Positions 28,413 to 36,020 of a stretch of 64,000 nucleotides of DNA are shown in pieces. Under the pieces are notes generated by a model, which searched no databases, had not been told where the DNA came from, and saw only the letters and a list, made by a program, of their open reading frames with translations. The stretch is from NCBI GenBank assembly GCA_028818695.1, contig JAPPNK010000015.1:70497-134496 (forward strand), read 5' to 3'. The DNA comes from Candidatus Poribacteria bacterium (GTDB lineage: Bacteria > Poribacteria > WGA-4E > GCA-2687025). The first letter of the stretch is position 1. The number at the start of each line of letters is the position of its first letter. The position numbers were made by a program, and so were the translations under genes.

Positions 28413-29042
28413 ATGCAATGTCCTTTGTGCGATGGGGTTGGCGCGTTCATGCTTCGGCGGGGGGAACGCTCCTTATACCGCTGCCCGACTTGCGATCTCG
28501 TGTTTTTGCCGCCCGAATTTCACCCGACCGAAGAAGAGGCGCGCCGCGAATACCTGCTCCACGACAACACGATGGAATGCGAGGGGTATGTGCTTATGTT
28601 TGAGGAGAAGATCGACCTGCTGGAGCGGCATTGCGCAGGAATCCGCGCGGCGCTCGATTACGGGTGCGGACCGGGGCCGGTGCTGGTGGAGCTGCTGCGC
28701 CGGCGCGGATATGAGGCGTCAGGCTACGACCCGCTTTTTTTCCCGGACGCCGACACGAAAGGACCGTACGACTGCGTCATCTCCACCGAGGCGTTTGAGC
28801 ATTTTGAGAACCCGCGCCTTGAGCTGGAGCGCATTGGAAAGATGCTGCGTTCAGGGGGTTATCTCGCCGTCATGACGTTGACGCACAGCGCGGAGACCGA
28901 TTTTAACGAGTGGTGGTATCTCAACATTCCGTCGCATATCGCGTTTTACTCGGATCGAACCTTTCGGTGGATTGAGCGGGAGTTTGGGTATGAGCGGGTT
29001 TATTATGACGGGACGCGCTTTTTGATTTTGAAGAAGCGGTAA
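28413..29042 (+). CDS. Zinc-ribbon class I SAM methyltransferase
   Basis: 209 residues. An N-terminal zinc ribbon (CPLCDG, CPTCDL) is followed by a Methyltransf_23-type domain with the SAM loop LDYGCGPGPVLVELL, the acidic strand end GYDPLFF and EAFEHFENP. Such enzymes methylate small molecules, often lipid- or sugar-linked; the substrate is unknown. ATG 28413 has AAGG upstream and begins at the ribbon; the longer frame runs into the MITE-like repeat. Single gene. Confidence 0.87.
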   Translation: MQCPLCDGVGAFMLRRGERSLYRCPTCDLVFLPPEFHPTEEEARREYLLHDNTMECEGYVLMFEEKIDLLERHCAGIRAALDYGCGPGPVLVELLRRRGYEASGYDPLFFPDADTKGPYDCVISTEAFEHFENPRLELERIGKMLRSGGYLAVMTLTHSAETDFNEWWYLNIPSHIAFYSDRTFRWIEREFGYERVYYDGTRFLILKKR

Positions 29043-29339
29043 TGTTGTCCGCGCGCCTCCAAAAAAACATAGCATGCGGGCGCTCAGAGTATGCCGCGAT
29101 CCGATTTCGCGATATAATTGTTAGCTATTCATGCGGCTATCGTCTTCAGTTTGGAACCGAAACCCAAAATGCAAGCTGTGCAATAGCTTCAAAAGTCCAA
29201 ATTGAGCGGGCGCTGCGCAACAGGAGGCGTCCAGTCGCGCGCGGCGAAACGGCTTTACATTACTGAACGAGGGCTGCGGTATAAACTTAAAAAATACAAG
29301 ATCGGTCCCGATGGCAATTCAACCGACGAGACGTCCTAG
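29043..29339. other. Gene-free region, A+T-richer than surroundings
   Basis: No credible gene. TATAAT at 29113-29118 has no good -35 at 17 bp, and TATAAA at 29280-29285 has TTTACA 20 bp upstream. The short open frame from 29042 has no family resemblance. The region leads into the palindrome array at 29340. Confidence 0.4.
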
Positions 29340-29375
29340 TCGACCATACGGTCGAAATTTCGACTATATCGTCGA
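29340..29375. promoter_or_regulatory. Palindromic operator-like array, cassette 1
   Basis: Two 16-bp sites of the form TCGAC-N6-GTCGA: TCGACCATACGGTCGA (29340-29355) and TCGACTATATCGTCGA (29360-29375), 20 bp apart start to start. A degenerate third (CGACGAGACGTC) lies about 20 bp upstream. Matching sites stand at the same place before cassette 2 (49094-49151). Confidence 0.6.
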
Positions 29376-29380
29376 GGATT

Positions 29381-29499
29381 GGTTGGGCGGTTTTGGGGAG
29401 AACCCGCATGGTTGCTAGGTTTTCAAAGTTGGCGCCGTATTTGCTTTAAGGGAGGCGTGTCGCAATGGTGCGGCGGAACAAAATGAAACGGAGAAACGG
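29381..29499 (+). promoter_or_regulatory. Conserved leader shared by cassettes 1 and 2
   Basis: Starting at GGTTGGGCGGTTTTGGGG the sequence matches 49156-49274 with only a few substitutions, and the match continues about 25 nt into the coding region. It contains a small hairpin GGTTTT-GGGG-AGAACC, a strong ribosome site AAGGGAGG and the upstream ORF at 29465. No clear -10/-35 pair was found. Confidence 0.7.
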
Positions 29500-29515
29500 A
29501 TGCGACGAACGCTGA
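29465..29515 (+). CDS. Upstream micro-ORF (16 aa) of cassette 1
   Basis: Peptide MVRRNKMKRRNGCDER. It follows AAGGGAGG by about 9 nt and ends 13 nt inside the next gene, which starts at 29500 in another frame. The equivalent ORF of cassette 2 reads MMRRNKMKRRNECDER. It may be a leader peptide for translational coupling; because the DNA itself is nearly identical in both copies, selection on the peptide is not proven. Confidence 0.45.
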   Translation: MVRRNKMKRRNGCDER

Positions 29516-30183
29516 ACGCCCTGACGACGAAACTTGCTGGACGAGTCAAACCCTTCCTGAACATCCCGACGGCACTCATGACGGCGCTCGCTGTCGGAGG
29601 CTTTGGTCTCTCGCTTTGGATGGTTGAAGATTCGATGCTGTCCATGGATCGCGATGTCCTGACCGCTGTTGCCGACACAGACTCCGACAACGACAACGCC
29701 ACATTTGAAGGGTTTCTCGTGAAGGCGCACGTGCATACTGATGCAAACGGCTCCGTCAAGCCCGGTCTAATTTATGGAGGATCATCTTCCGTTGATGCTG
29801 GGGCGAACTGTGGCGTCTGGCTCAAGGGAATTCCAATTCTCAGCAGGCATGACTTCGCCCTCAGCGGTTACACTTTTTGCCAAACCTTTGATGTGTTTTC
29901 CCGGCACGGTGTAGGCGGAGAATTTTTTGGAGAGCCGCTGAAAGGTTCCTTGTTGTGTTGGCGTGAGTGGTGGGTTTTCGCTGATGGAACCGTCCAGGTG
30001 GTGTGGAAATGGACAGGCTACCGAGGGCTTGTTATAAAGCGCGCTTCACAGGAAGTCGGGGTAGTGGACAATGGCCACTCTGCCAATTCATGGTCGAAGG
30101 TTGAGATTACATACTCATCGCCTGCGCCGGACAACGGTTCCGTCAAGTGCGACAGCAGTCATGGTAATGGGTTCTTGCAATGA
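29500..30183 (+). CDS. Variable exported protein of cassette 1
   Basis: 227 residues, no recognised family. It begins MRRTLNAL, as does the cassette 2 protein. A hydrophobic segment at about 23-41 (IPTALMTALAVGGFGLSLW) can act as export signal or anchor. The rest is predicted beta-rich, with Cys at several positions and a Trp-rich centre (CWREWWVFADGTVQVVWKW). The last 13 residues (VKCDSSHGNGFLQ) look like the N-terminus of an IS1-type transposase, so the original C-terminus has been replaced. CGGAG lies before the start. The anchored partner follows after 199 nt instead of the 17-20 nt seen in the other cassettes, because of the IS remnant. Confidence 0.6.
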   Translation: MRRTLNALTTKLAGRVKPFLNIPTALMTALAVGGFGLSLWMVEDSMLSMDRDVLTAVADTDSDNDNATFEGFLVKAHVHTDANGSVKPGLIYGGSSSVDAGANCGVWLKGIPILSRHDFALSGYTFCQTFDVFSRHGVGGEFFGEPLKGSLLCWREWWVFADGTVQVVWKWTGYRGLVIKRASQEVGVVDNGHSANSWSKVEITYSSPAPDNGSVKCDSSHGNGFLQ

Positions 30184-30366
30184 TTAACGGCAAAGGCCGC
30201 GGAAAGCAAACATACCTTTGCCGAGATTGCAATACCCGACACACTCCGTCGGGAAAGCGCTGCTAGTATTCGAAAGAGTTCCATGAAAAAGCGGTGAAAA
30301 TGTATGAGAATGTGACCAGCGGTTGCGCAGTCGCCGCATTCCTGGGTGGGGTAAATCCCAAGTCAT
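30142..30366 (+). pseudogene. Decayed IS1-type (InsA-like) transposase fragment
   Basis: In one frame from 30180 the DNA reads INGKGRGKQTYLCRDC, then CNTRHTPSGKRC, a TAG at 30264, then YSKEFHEKAVKMYENVTSG and AVAAFLGGVNPKSL. This is the zinc ribbon and HTH pattern of IS1-family InsA proteins. The preceding VKCDSSHGNG is in another frame (that of the upstream gene), so there is one frameshift and one nonsense codon. The downstream part of the element is gone; it ends at the ribosome site of the next gene. Confidence 0.65.
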
Positions 30367-30382
30367 TGATTGGAGGAACAAC

Positions 30383-31228
30383 ATGGGTAGAAAACTTTGG
30401 ATTGTATGCGGAGCTGTTTGCGTTCTCGCATTTGCTGTCTGGATGATCATGAAGAGCTCAGTGTCGGATGAGAAAAGCCCTTCGTCTGAAACAACGCCGC
30501 CTTCAATCTCTCCGCTGACGCATGACAGCCAATCGCCCCGCATTTCAACGGAACCCGGGCATGAGATCATAGCCGCAGAAGATTCGATTCAGGCGTCCTC
30601 CCCAGCGCCCGCCTCTGCGCCCAGCGAGCCTGACAGCCTTGTCGAGTTGAATACCGTGGACGAGACGCTTGACGAGTACGCGCGTCTGGTTGGAGAGCGA
30701 TACGATCTGTTGCTTCAGACGATGGATGAACATGAAGCAAGCATATACGCGCACGATCAAATTTCCCTAGAAATTATAAAGGGAAAACACCCGCGCTTGT
30801 TCGATGCAATCCGGCGGTTTCAAGGGCAGTTTCCACCCGAATCTAGAAGCCCAGGGGCTTTGCTTGCGAGAGCGGGGCGCATACCCAATGAAAACTTGTG
30901 GACGCTTCCAAATGGAGAAGTGGTAGAGGTCCAACCGAACACAGAGGTGGTTGTCACATTCTATAAGCGGGGAAAGATCACTGCCGAAGGACTGCGCAAA
31001 TTGGAAGCGTCTGAAAAAGAAGAGCGGGAAATTCTAGATCGTCTTGAAGCGGCGGATGTTTCCGAAGAAGAACGAGCGTCGCTGCAGACAAAGTTGGAAG
31101 AGACGCGCCAGTTTCAAAAAACGATCCTAGAGAGGGAGCCTTCGCCCTTTGAAATAACGCGGATCCATGGAGATCGCGAGGATCCTGATTTTAAAACGAT
31201 CAGGATCAATGTGGGAATCGTCGACTAA
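30383..31228 (+). CDS. Membrane-anchored partner protein of cassette 1 (LVGxxYD family)
   Basis: 281 residues. One N-terminal membrane helix (5-23), a Ser/Pro-rich linker to about 90, then a periplasmic domain: ARLVGERYD (100-108), LLARAGR (160-166), LPNGEVVEV (175-183), FYKRG, a charged helical hairpin (205-250) and the end FKTIRINVGIVD. The proteins at 50198-51127 and 53717-54310 share these marks in the same order. No known family recognised. GGAGG stands 7 nt before ATG 30383. A hairpin terminator follows. It likely works with the exported protein encoded upstream. Confidence 0.75.
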   Translation: MGRKLWIVCGAVCVLAFAVWMIMKSSVSDEKSPSSETTPPSISPLTHDSQSPRISTEPGHEIIAAEDSIQASSPAPASAPSEPDSLVELNTVDETLDEYARLVGERYDLLLQTMDEHEASIYAHDQISLEIIKGKHPRLFDAIRRFQGQFPPESRSPGALLARAGRIPNENLWTLPNGEVVEVQPNTEVVVTFYKRGKITAEGLRKLEASEKEEREILDRLEAADVSEEERASLQTKLEETRQFQKTILEREPSPFEITRIHGDREDPDFKTIRINVGIVD

Positions 31229-31270
31229 AGCGACGTTGACGCCGCCACGGCTGGCTCCCATGATCATGAT

Positions 31271-31313
31271 TCCCGCGGGTCAAGCAAACGCTTACCCGCG
31301 GGATTCTTGTCTT
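31271..31313. terminator. Hairpin terminator between convergent genes
   Basis: TCCCGCGGGT (31271-31280) pairs perfectly with ACCCGCGGGA (31294-31303), and a T-rich tail TTCTTGTCTT follows on the plus strand. It separates cassette 1 from the convergent DNA methyltransferase. Confidence 0.65.
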
Positions 31314-32112
31314 AACTCGCCCGTAAGCGGGAATGTCTCCATGCCTTCAACCGCTCATTCCCCAACTCCACATACTCCGCATTGATCTCAACCGCGATAA
31401 AGTCTCTGCCGAGCCGTTGACACACGAGCGGGCATGTCCCGACGCCCGCAAAAGGGTCGTACACCAGATCGCCTTCGTCAGAGCTTGCCAACACAATCCG
31501 CTCCATCAGCTTTTCAGGTTTCTGGATCGTATTGAGCGCGTCGCGCCGCGCGAGCTCCTTGGATTTGTAGGTGAGCTGCTTGATGTCGCCCCAGACGTCG
31601 CCAGGGTTTTTGCCCTTTTCGTTGAATTTTGTTCCGCCGAATTTTCCGCTTTGGACGGACGGAACCTGTTCGCAGCGAAGGCGATGCTCCAGCTCCACCA
31701 GCTGCGGGACTCGAATGGCGTCCAGGTTGTACCGCCGCGGCCTGTCTCCCTTGATGAAGTAGCAAATGATGTCGTAATTGTTCGTATAACTGATCCTGCC
31801 TTGAGACAGCCTGCTCGGCTGATACCAGACGATGCGCGATTTCAGATTGAGATAGGGGCGGTAATCGATGAAGTCGATGCAGTTCGGCTTCCCGAACAGA
31901 TACAACGCGCCGCCCTTTTTCAGTTTCGGAGCGAACCGCCTGATGAGGTCAAGGTTGTACTTCTGGATGTTTGGGATTTGGTCCCATGGATGGCGCGTGA
32001 CGCCGTATGGACCGTCGCACACAATGAGATCGACCGATTCGTCTGGAAGCTGCGCCGTCAGCTTCAACGAATCGCCGTGAACGATGCGGTTTCTCTCAAG
32101 CGCGGGCTTCAT
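31312..32112 (-). CDS. Orphan DNA N4/N6 methyltransferase (beta-type order)
   Basis: 266 residues. Motif IV comes first (VDLIVCDGPYGVT, about 29-41) and the SAM-binding motif I last (DPFAGVGTCPLV, about 215-226), the order of beta-class N6-adenine or N4-cytosine enzymes. Motif IV has DGPY instead of the common DPPY. The middle (LLSQGRISYTNNYDIICYF region) is the likely target-recognition part. No restriction enzyme is nearby, so it is probably an orphan with an epigenetic or protective role. It lies 27 nt behind mqnE on the same strand. Confidence 0.9.
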   Translation of the reverse strand: MKPALERNRIVHGDSLKLTAQLPDESVDLIVCDGPYGVTRHPWDQIPNIQKYNLDLIRRFAPKLKKGGALYLFGKPNCIDFIDYRPYLNLKSRIVWYQPSRLSQGRISYTNNYDIICYFIKGDRPRRYNLDAIRVPQLVELEHRLRCEQVPSVQSGKFGGTKFNEKGKNPGDVWGDIKQLTYKSKELARRDALNTIQKPEKLMERIVLASSDEGDLVYDPFAGVGTCPLVCQRLGRDFIAVEINAEYVELGNERLKAWRHSRLRAS

Positions 32113-32139
32113 GAACTGGCCTGAAAATGTTGAGTCGCG

Positions 32140-33273
32140 TTAGTCGGCGGAGACGGCCGCGGCAGTAGCCCCCTCCGTTGAGATGACGTTATATAGGGTG
32201 TCGCGCTCCACAGGCTCTCTTCCCGCCTCGACGATCATATCGATCAGCTGCTGTTTTGTGAGAGCCTGCCGCGTGTCCGTCTCAGGATCGCGCGTGATCT
32301 CATACTCATGGATGGTGCCGTCCGTGTCGTCGGCGCCGTACCAGAGAGCCGCCTGCGTCACAGCCGCCGTGTTCATGATCCAGAACGACTTCACATGCGG
32401 CACATTGTCAAACATGAGCCGCCCGACGGCAATGTTGCGCAGATCGTCAAAGCCTGTGACGGTCGGGCAATGCGTCAGGTCGGTGCCTTCCGGATGGAAC
32501 GAGAGCGGGATGAAGGTCAAGAAGCCGCCCGTTTCGTCCTGCAGCTCCCGCAGCTTCACAAGATGCTCAACCCGCTCTTCGGGCCGCTCCACATGCCCGT
32601 ACAGCATCGTGACGTTGGAGCGGAAGCCGACGTTGTGGGCGGCGCGCGCCGTCTCAAGCCACTCTTCGCCGTCCAGTTTTCGGTCAAACAGCTCCTCATG
32701 CAGTCGGTCGCTCAACACCTCAACGCCGCCGCCGGGCAGCGAGCCGAGTCCCGCTTCGCGCAGCTCTATCAGTATCTCCTCCATCGGCTTTTGCGCGACT
32801 TTCTGTATCTGCTGCAGCTCAATCATCGTGAACGCCTTGATGTGCGCGTCGGGGCGAACCTCCCGCACCGTCTCCAACAGCTCCAGGTAATACGCATACG
32901 GCAGGCGCGGGTGTATTCCTCCGACGATATGAATCTCGGTGATGGGCTGTTCAATATGCGCGTAAAGCCGCTCGCGCACCTGCTCCATATTGAGCGTGTA
33001 GGCTTTCGGTCCGTTCTTTTTAGCATAGAAAGAGCAAAACTTACAGAATTTGTCGCATATATTGGTGTAATTGATGTGTTGATTGCGCACCCAGTACGCT
33101 TTGTTTCCGTTTTTGCGCTCGCGGACGATGTTTGCCATGTAGCCGACGCCGTTCAGGTCGTTCGTGTCGTAGAGCGTCATGCCGTCCTCAAAGGAGAGGC
33201 GGCGTTCGTCCATCACCTTTTCGTGGATGGGAAACAGGCGTTTGTCGCGTATGGGCAGATGTTCGCTGTTCAT
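32140..33273 (-). CDS. mqnE: Aminofutalosine synthase MqnE
   Basis: 377 residues. Radical SAM enzyme of the futalosine route to menaquinone. The iron-sulfur site is CDKFCKFCSFYA (CX3CX2C), with HIVGGIHPRLPYAYYLEL, GSLPGGGVEVLS and FIPLSFHPEGTDL typical of MqnE rather than MqnC or CofH. Its start overlaps the stop of map by 4 nt, and the methyltransferase follows. Other mqn genes are not in the window. Implies menaquinone-based respiration by the futalosine pathway. Confidence 0.93.
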   Translation of the reverse strand: MNSEHLPIRDKRLFPIHEKVMDERRLSFEDGMTLYDTNDLNGVGYMANIVRERKNGNKAYWVRNQHINYTNICDKFCKFCSFYAKKNGPKAYTLNMEQVRERLYAHIEQPITEIHIVGGIHPRLPYAYYLELLETVREVRPDAHIKAFTMIELQQIQKVAQKPMEEILIELREAGLGSLPGGGVEVLSDRLHEELFDRKLDGEEWLETARAAHNVGFRSNVTMLYGHVERPEERVEHLVKLRELQDETGGFLTFIPLSFHPEGTDLTHCPTVTGFDDLRNIAVGRLMFDNVPHVKSFWIMNTAAVTQAALWYGADDTDGTIHEYEITRDPETDTRQALTKQQLIDMIVEAGREPVERDTLYNVISTEGATAAAVSAD

Positions 33274-34031
33274 AAGGCTTGATCCCAGTTCGTGAGTATT
33301 TCGACGCCGTCCGAGAGCAGGACGACCGTATGTTCAAAGTGGGCTGACAGCTTCCTGTCGGCGGTGACGACTGTCCAGCCGTCCGAGAGCGATTCGACAT
33401 CGGGGACGCCTTCGTTGATCATCGGCTCAACGGCGAGGATCGTTCCGGGGCGCAGGATCGGTCCGTCTTGAGGGCGTCCGTAGTTGGGTACGGTCGGCGG
33501 TTCGTGCAGCTTTTTTCCGATGCCATGTCCCGCATAGACGCGCACGACGGAGAAGCCTCGGCTTTCGGCGCGCGTTTGTACGGCGTGGGAATAGGCTCCG
33601 AGCGGGGCGTTCGGTTTGAGCGCGTCGATTCCGCAGTAGAGCGATTCGCGCGTCGTTTTGAGCAGGCGGGCGGCTTGCGGCTTTACATTTCCGACAGCGT
33701 ATGTTTTGGCGTTGTCGCCGTGGTAGCCTTTATAGACGGCTCCGACGTCGATGCCGACAATGTTGCCGTCTTTTAGGACGCGCTCTTTGGAGGGTATGCC
33801 GTGGACGACCTCTTCGTTGATGGAGGCGCAGATGGAGGCGGGGAATCCCTCATATCCGAGAAACGCCGGGTAGGCTCCCGCTTTGAGGATCGTTTCCCGC
33901 GCTGCCGCGTCCAGCTCATGCGTGGAGACGCCAGGGGCGATTTTATCCTCTACGGCTAGAAGCGCTTCGGAGGCGATCCTGCCCGCTTGTTTCATCATGC
34001 GTATGTCGCGCGGTTTTTTGCGTTTGATCAT
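33270..34031 (-). CDS. map: Type I methionine aminopeptidase
   Basis: 253 residues. Removes the initiator methionine. Metal ligands are all visible: GIDVGAVYKGYHGDNAKT (two Asp), GHGIGKKLHE (His), VEPMINEG (Glu) and AHFEHTV (Glu), with the substrate His in EEVVHGIPS. It begins MIKRKKPRDIRMMKQAG; ATG 34037 two codons upstream is also possible, and neither has a clear ribosome site. The much longer upstream frame has no family support and is not included. First gene of a map-mqnE-methyltransferase unit. Confidence 0.93.
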   Translation of the reverse strand: MIKRKKPRDIRMMKQAGRIASEALLAVEDKIAPGVSTHELDAAARETILKAGAYPAFLGYEGFPASICASINEEVVHGIPSKERVLKDGNIVGIDVGAVYKGYHGDNAKTYAVGNVKPQAARLLKTTRESLYCGIDALKPNAPLGAYSHAVQTRAESRGFSVVRVYAGHGIGKKLHEPPTVPNYGRPQDGPILRPGTILAVEPMINEGVPDVESLSDGWTVVTADRKLSAHFEHTVVLLSDGVEILTNWDQAL

Positions 34032-34117
34032 GTCCATATGATATGCCGAAAGCGGCGCGCTGGCAACGAATCCATGCGGAGCTCGCCCTTGAGTAAAGCA
34101 TGAGTGGAGCATCCGAC

Positions 34118-34145
34118 TTGCGCTTTTGCGTTGAGGCGCTATAAT
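34118..34145 (+). promoter_or_regulatory. Promoter of the aldo/keto reductase-heme operon
   Basis: A perfect -10 TATAAT (34140-34145) has TTGCGC (34118-34123) 16 bp upstream; the -35 is weak. The gene starts 37 nt later. Confidence 0.5.
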
Positions 34146-34181
34146 CATGTCTTGAGTGGCAATGAAACAGAAGGGCTGACG

Positions 34182-35279
34182 ATGAAATACCGCGCCGTGC
34201 CAAACAGCGACCTGACCGTCTCCGAGATCGGATTTGGCGTGTGGACGCTCAGCGCAGGCTGGTGGGGGGACTATACGGACGCCGAAGCCTCGCGCCTGCT
34301 GAACCGCGCGCTCGACCGAGGCATTAACTTCTTCGACACGGCAGACACCTACGGAAGCGGCAAAGGCGAAACGATACTTGCCAAAGCGTTTGAAACGCGC
34401 CAAGATGAAATCGTTGTCGGAACGAAGTTTGGATACGACATCTACGCATACGGCGACGGACCCCGCGGACAACGCGAGCTTCCCCAAAACTGGACCCCCG
34501 ACTACATACGATACGCATGCGAACAAAGCTTGAAACGGCTTGAGCGAAGCGCGATCGATCTTTACCAGGCGCATAACCTGAAAGCCGACTCGGTCATGAA
34601 CGACGACATCTACGAAACGCTGGAGCGGCTCAAGGAGGAGGGCAAGATACGCTCTTACGGCGCCGCTCTCGGTCCGTCGAACGGATGGCTGGTGGAGGGG
34701 TCGGCGGCTCTGCGCCGGCGCCGCCTCAACTCGATACAGATCATCCACAACCTGTTTGAGCAATACCCTGGGAAGCGTTTGGCGGAAGAAGCGGCGGAGG
34801 CGGGAACGGGCGTTCTCGTCCGCGTGCCGCACTCGTCCGGTCTCCTGGAGGGCCGTTATACGGAAAACACCGTTTTTGACAAAAACGACCACCGGCGGCA
34901 TCGTCCGCGCTCTTGGCTCATCAACGGCCTGAAAAAACTTGAAACGGTGCGTTTTTTAACCGAAAATCGAAAAGGGGCGACCATCGGGCAGATGGCGTTG
35001 AAGTGGCTGCTTGCCGATCCGAACGTCATGTCGACGCTGCCGAACATTTACAACGCGGAGCAGATTGAGGAGTTTGCCGCGGCTCCGAATCAGGAGGATG
35101 TGTCGGCAGAAGAATTGTCCGCGCTGGAGACGCTCTACGCCGAAAACTTTGGCGTTGACGAGGAGCCGATGAAATTCAAAGGCGTTGAGGAAGGTTCCGA
35201 AGAAGCGCGCGCGTTGCTGGAAATCTCCGCGGCGGAACCGTCGGCAGCCTCCGCTGCGGCGTCAAGAGTCTCCACATGA
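34182..35279 (+). CDS. Aldo/keto reductase
   Basis: 365 residues. NADPH-dependent TIM barrel: GFGVWTLSAGWWG, FFDTADTYGSGKGE with the catalytic Asp and Tyr, VVGTKFGYD with the catalytic Lys, and the C-terminal cofactor region LADPNVMSTLPNIYNAEQIEE. The last 50 residues are an acidic Ala/Ser tail without counterpart in the family core. Substrate unknown. ATG 34182 has AAGGG upstream. Its stop lies 11 nt before chdC, so it heads the heme operon. Confidence 0.9.
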   Translation: MKYRAVPNSDLTVSEIGFGVWTLSAGWWGDYTDAEASRLLNRALDRGINFFDTADTYGSGKGETILAKAFETRQDEIVVGTKFGYDIYAYGDGPRGQRELPQNWTPDYIRYACEQSLKRLERSAIDLYQAHNLKADSVMNDDIYETLERLKEEGKIRSYGAALGPSNGWLVEGSAALRRRRLNSIQIIHNLFEQYPGKRLAEEAAEAGTGVLVRVPHSSGLLEGRYTENTVFDKNDHRRHRPRSWLINGLKKLETVRFLTENRKGATIGQMALKWLLADPNVMSTLPNIYNAEQIEEFAAAPNQEDVSAEELSALETLYAENFGVDEEPMKFKGVEEGSEEARALLEISAAEPSAASAAASRVST

Positions 35280-35290
35280 AAGGAGCGGGG

Positions 35291-35998
35291 ATGAACCGCC
35301 CTGATGAGCCGCAGAAGCGGCAATTTGTGAACTTTGTTTACTACAAGCTGGATCCCGCTTTCCGCCTTCTCCCAAAAGAGGAACGGGAGGCGGCGACAGC
35401 CGAATGGCTCGCCGTTTACCGCGAATTTGAAGGCAAGCTGCTGCTCTACCCCTACACGCTCTTCGGTTTGCGCGCCGAGGTCGATTTCATGCTCTGGCGC
35501 ATCAGCTACCGGCTGGAAGATTTTGTGGAGATGTCGACGGCGCTGGCGCGCGCGGGACTGGGGCGTTATTTGAGCGTTCCGCATTCGCAGTTGGCGATGA
35601 CGAAGCGCTCCGTCTATGTCGACAAGCATACGCATGAAGGGCAGGAAGGTTCGCGTCTCACGATCTCGGTGAGCGACCGCAAATATCTGGTCGTGTACCC
35701 GTTTGAGAAAACGCGCGACTGGTACAAGCTCACTGCGCATGCGCGTCAAGGGATGATGAACGAGCATATCGAGATTGGGCATAAGTATCCGAGCGTCAAA
35801 CTCAACACGACCTATTCGTTCGGGCTGGACGATCAGGAGTTTGTGGTGGCGTTTGAGACCGATCGGCTGGACGATTTTTTAGACCTTGTCATGGAGCTGC
35901 GGCATTCTGAAGCGAGCCAGTACACCAAGCGGGATGTTCCGATCTTCACATGCGCGCGCGGCGGCATTGAAGAGGTGATCGACACGCTGGGAGGATAA
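35291..35998 (+). CDS. chdC: Coproheme decarboxylase ChdC (HemQ)
   Basis: 235 residues. Chlorite dismutase fold; converts coproheme to heme b with peroxide. Seen are YVVYPFEKTRDWYKL-type sequence (here YLVVYPFEKTRDWYKL) with the catalytic Tyr, GMMNEHIEIGHKYPSVKLNT with the proximal heme His, and TYSFGLDDQEFVVAFETD. It lacks the distal Arg context of true chlorite dismutases as far as can be judged, supporting the decarboxylase call. AAAGGAG precedes ATG 35291. The siroheme decarboxylase starts 22 nt downstream. Confidence 0.88.
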   Translation: MNRPDEPQKRQFVNFVYYKLDPAFRLLPKEEREAATAEWLAVYREFEGKLLLYPYTLFGLRAEVDFMLWRISYRLEDFVEMSTALARAGLGRYLSVPHSQLAMTKRSVYVDKHTHEGQEGSRLTISVSDRKYLVVYPFEKTRDWYKLTAHARQGMMNEHIEIGHKYPSVKLNTTYSFGLDDQEFVVAFETDRLDDFLDLVMELRHSEASQYTKRDVPIFTCARGGIEEVIDTLGG

Positions 35999-36020
35999 CG
36001 GAAGCGAATGGAAGGAAACG

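Noticed and set aside
29042-29266. 74-residue ORF after the methyltransferase
   Set aside because: Overlaps the upstream stop by one base only, has no ribosome site and no recognisable sequence.
34038-34901. Long N-terminal extension of the methionine aminopeptidase frame
   Set aside because: It runs antisense through the aldo/keto reductase; the enzyme family starts at MIKRKKPRD.
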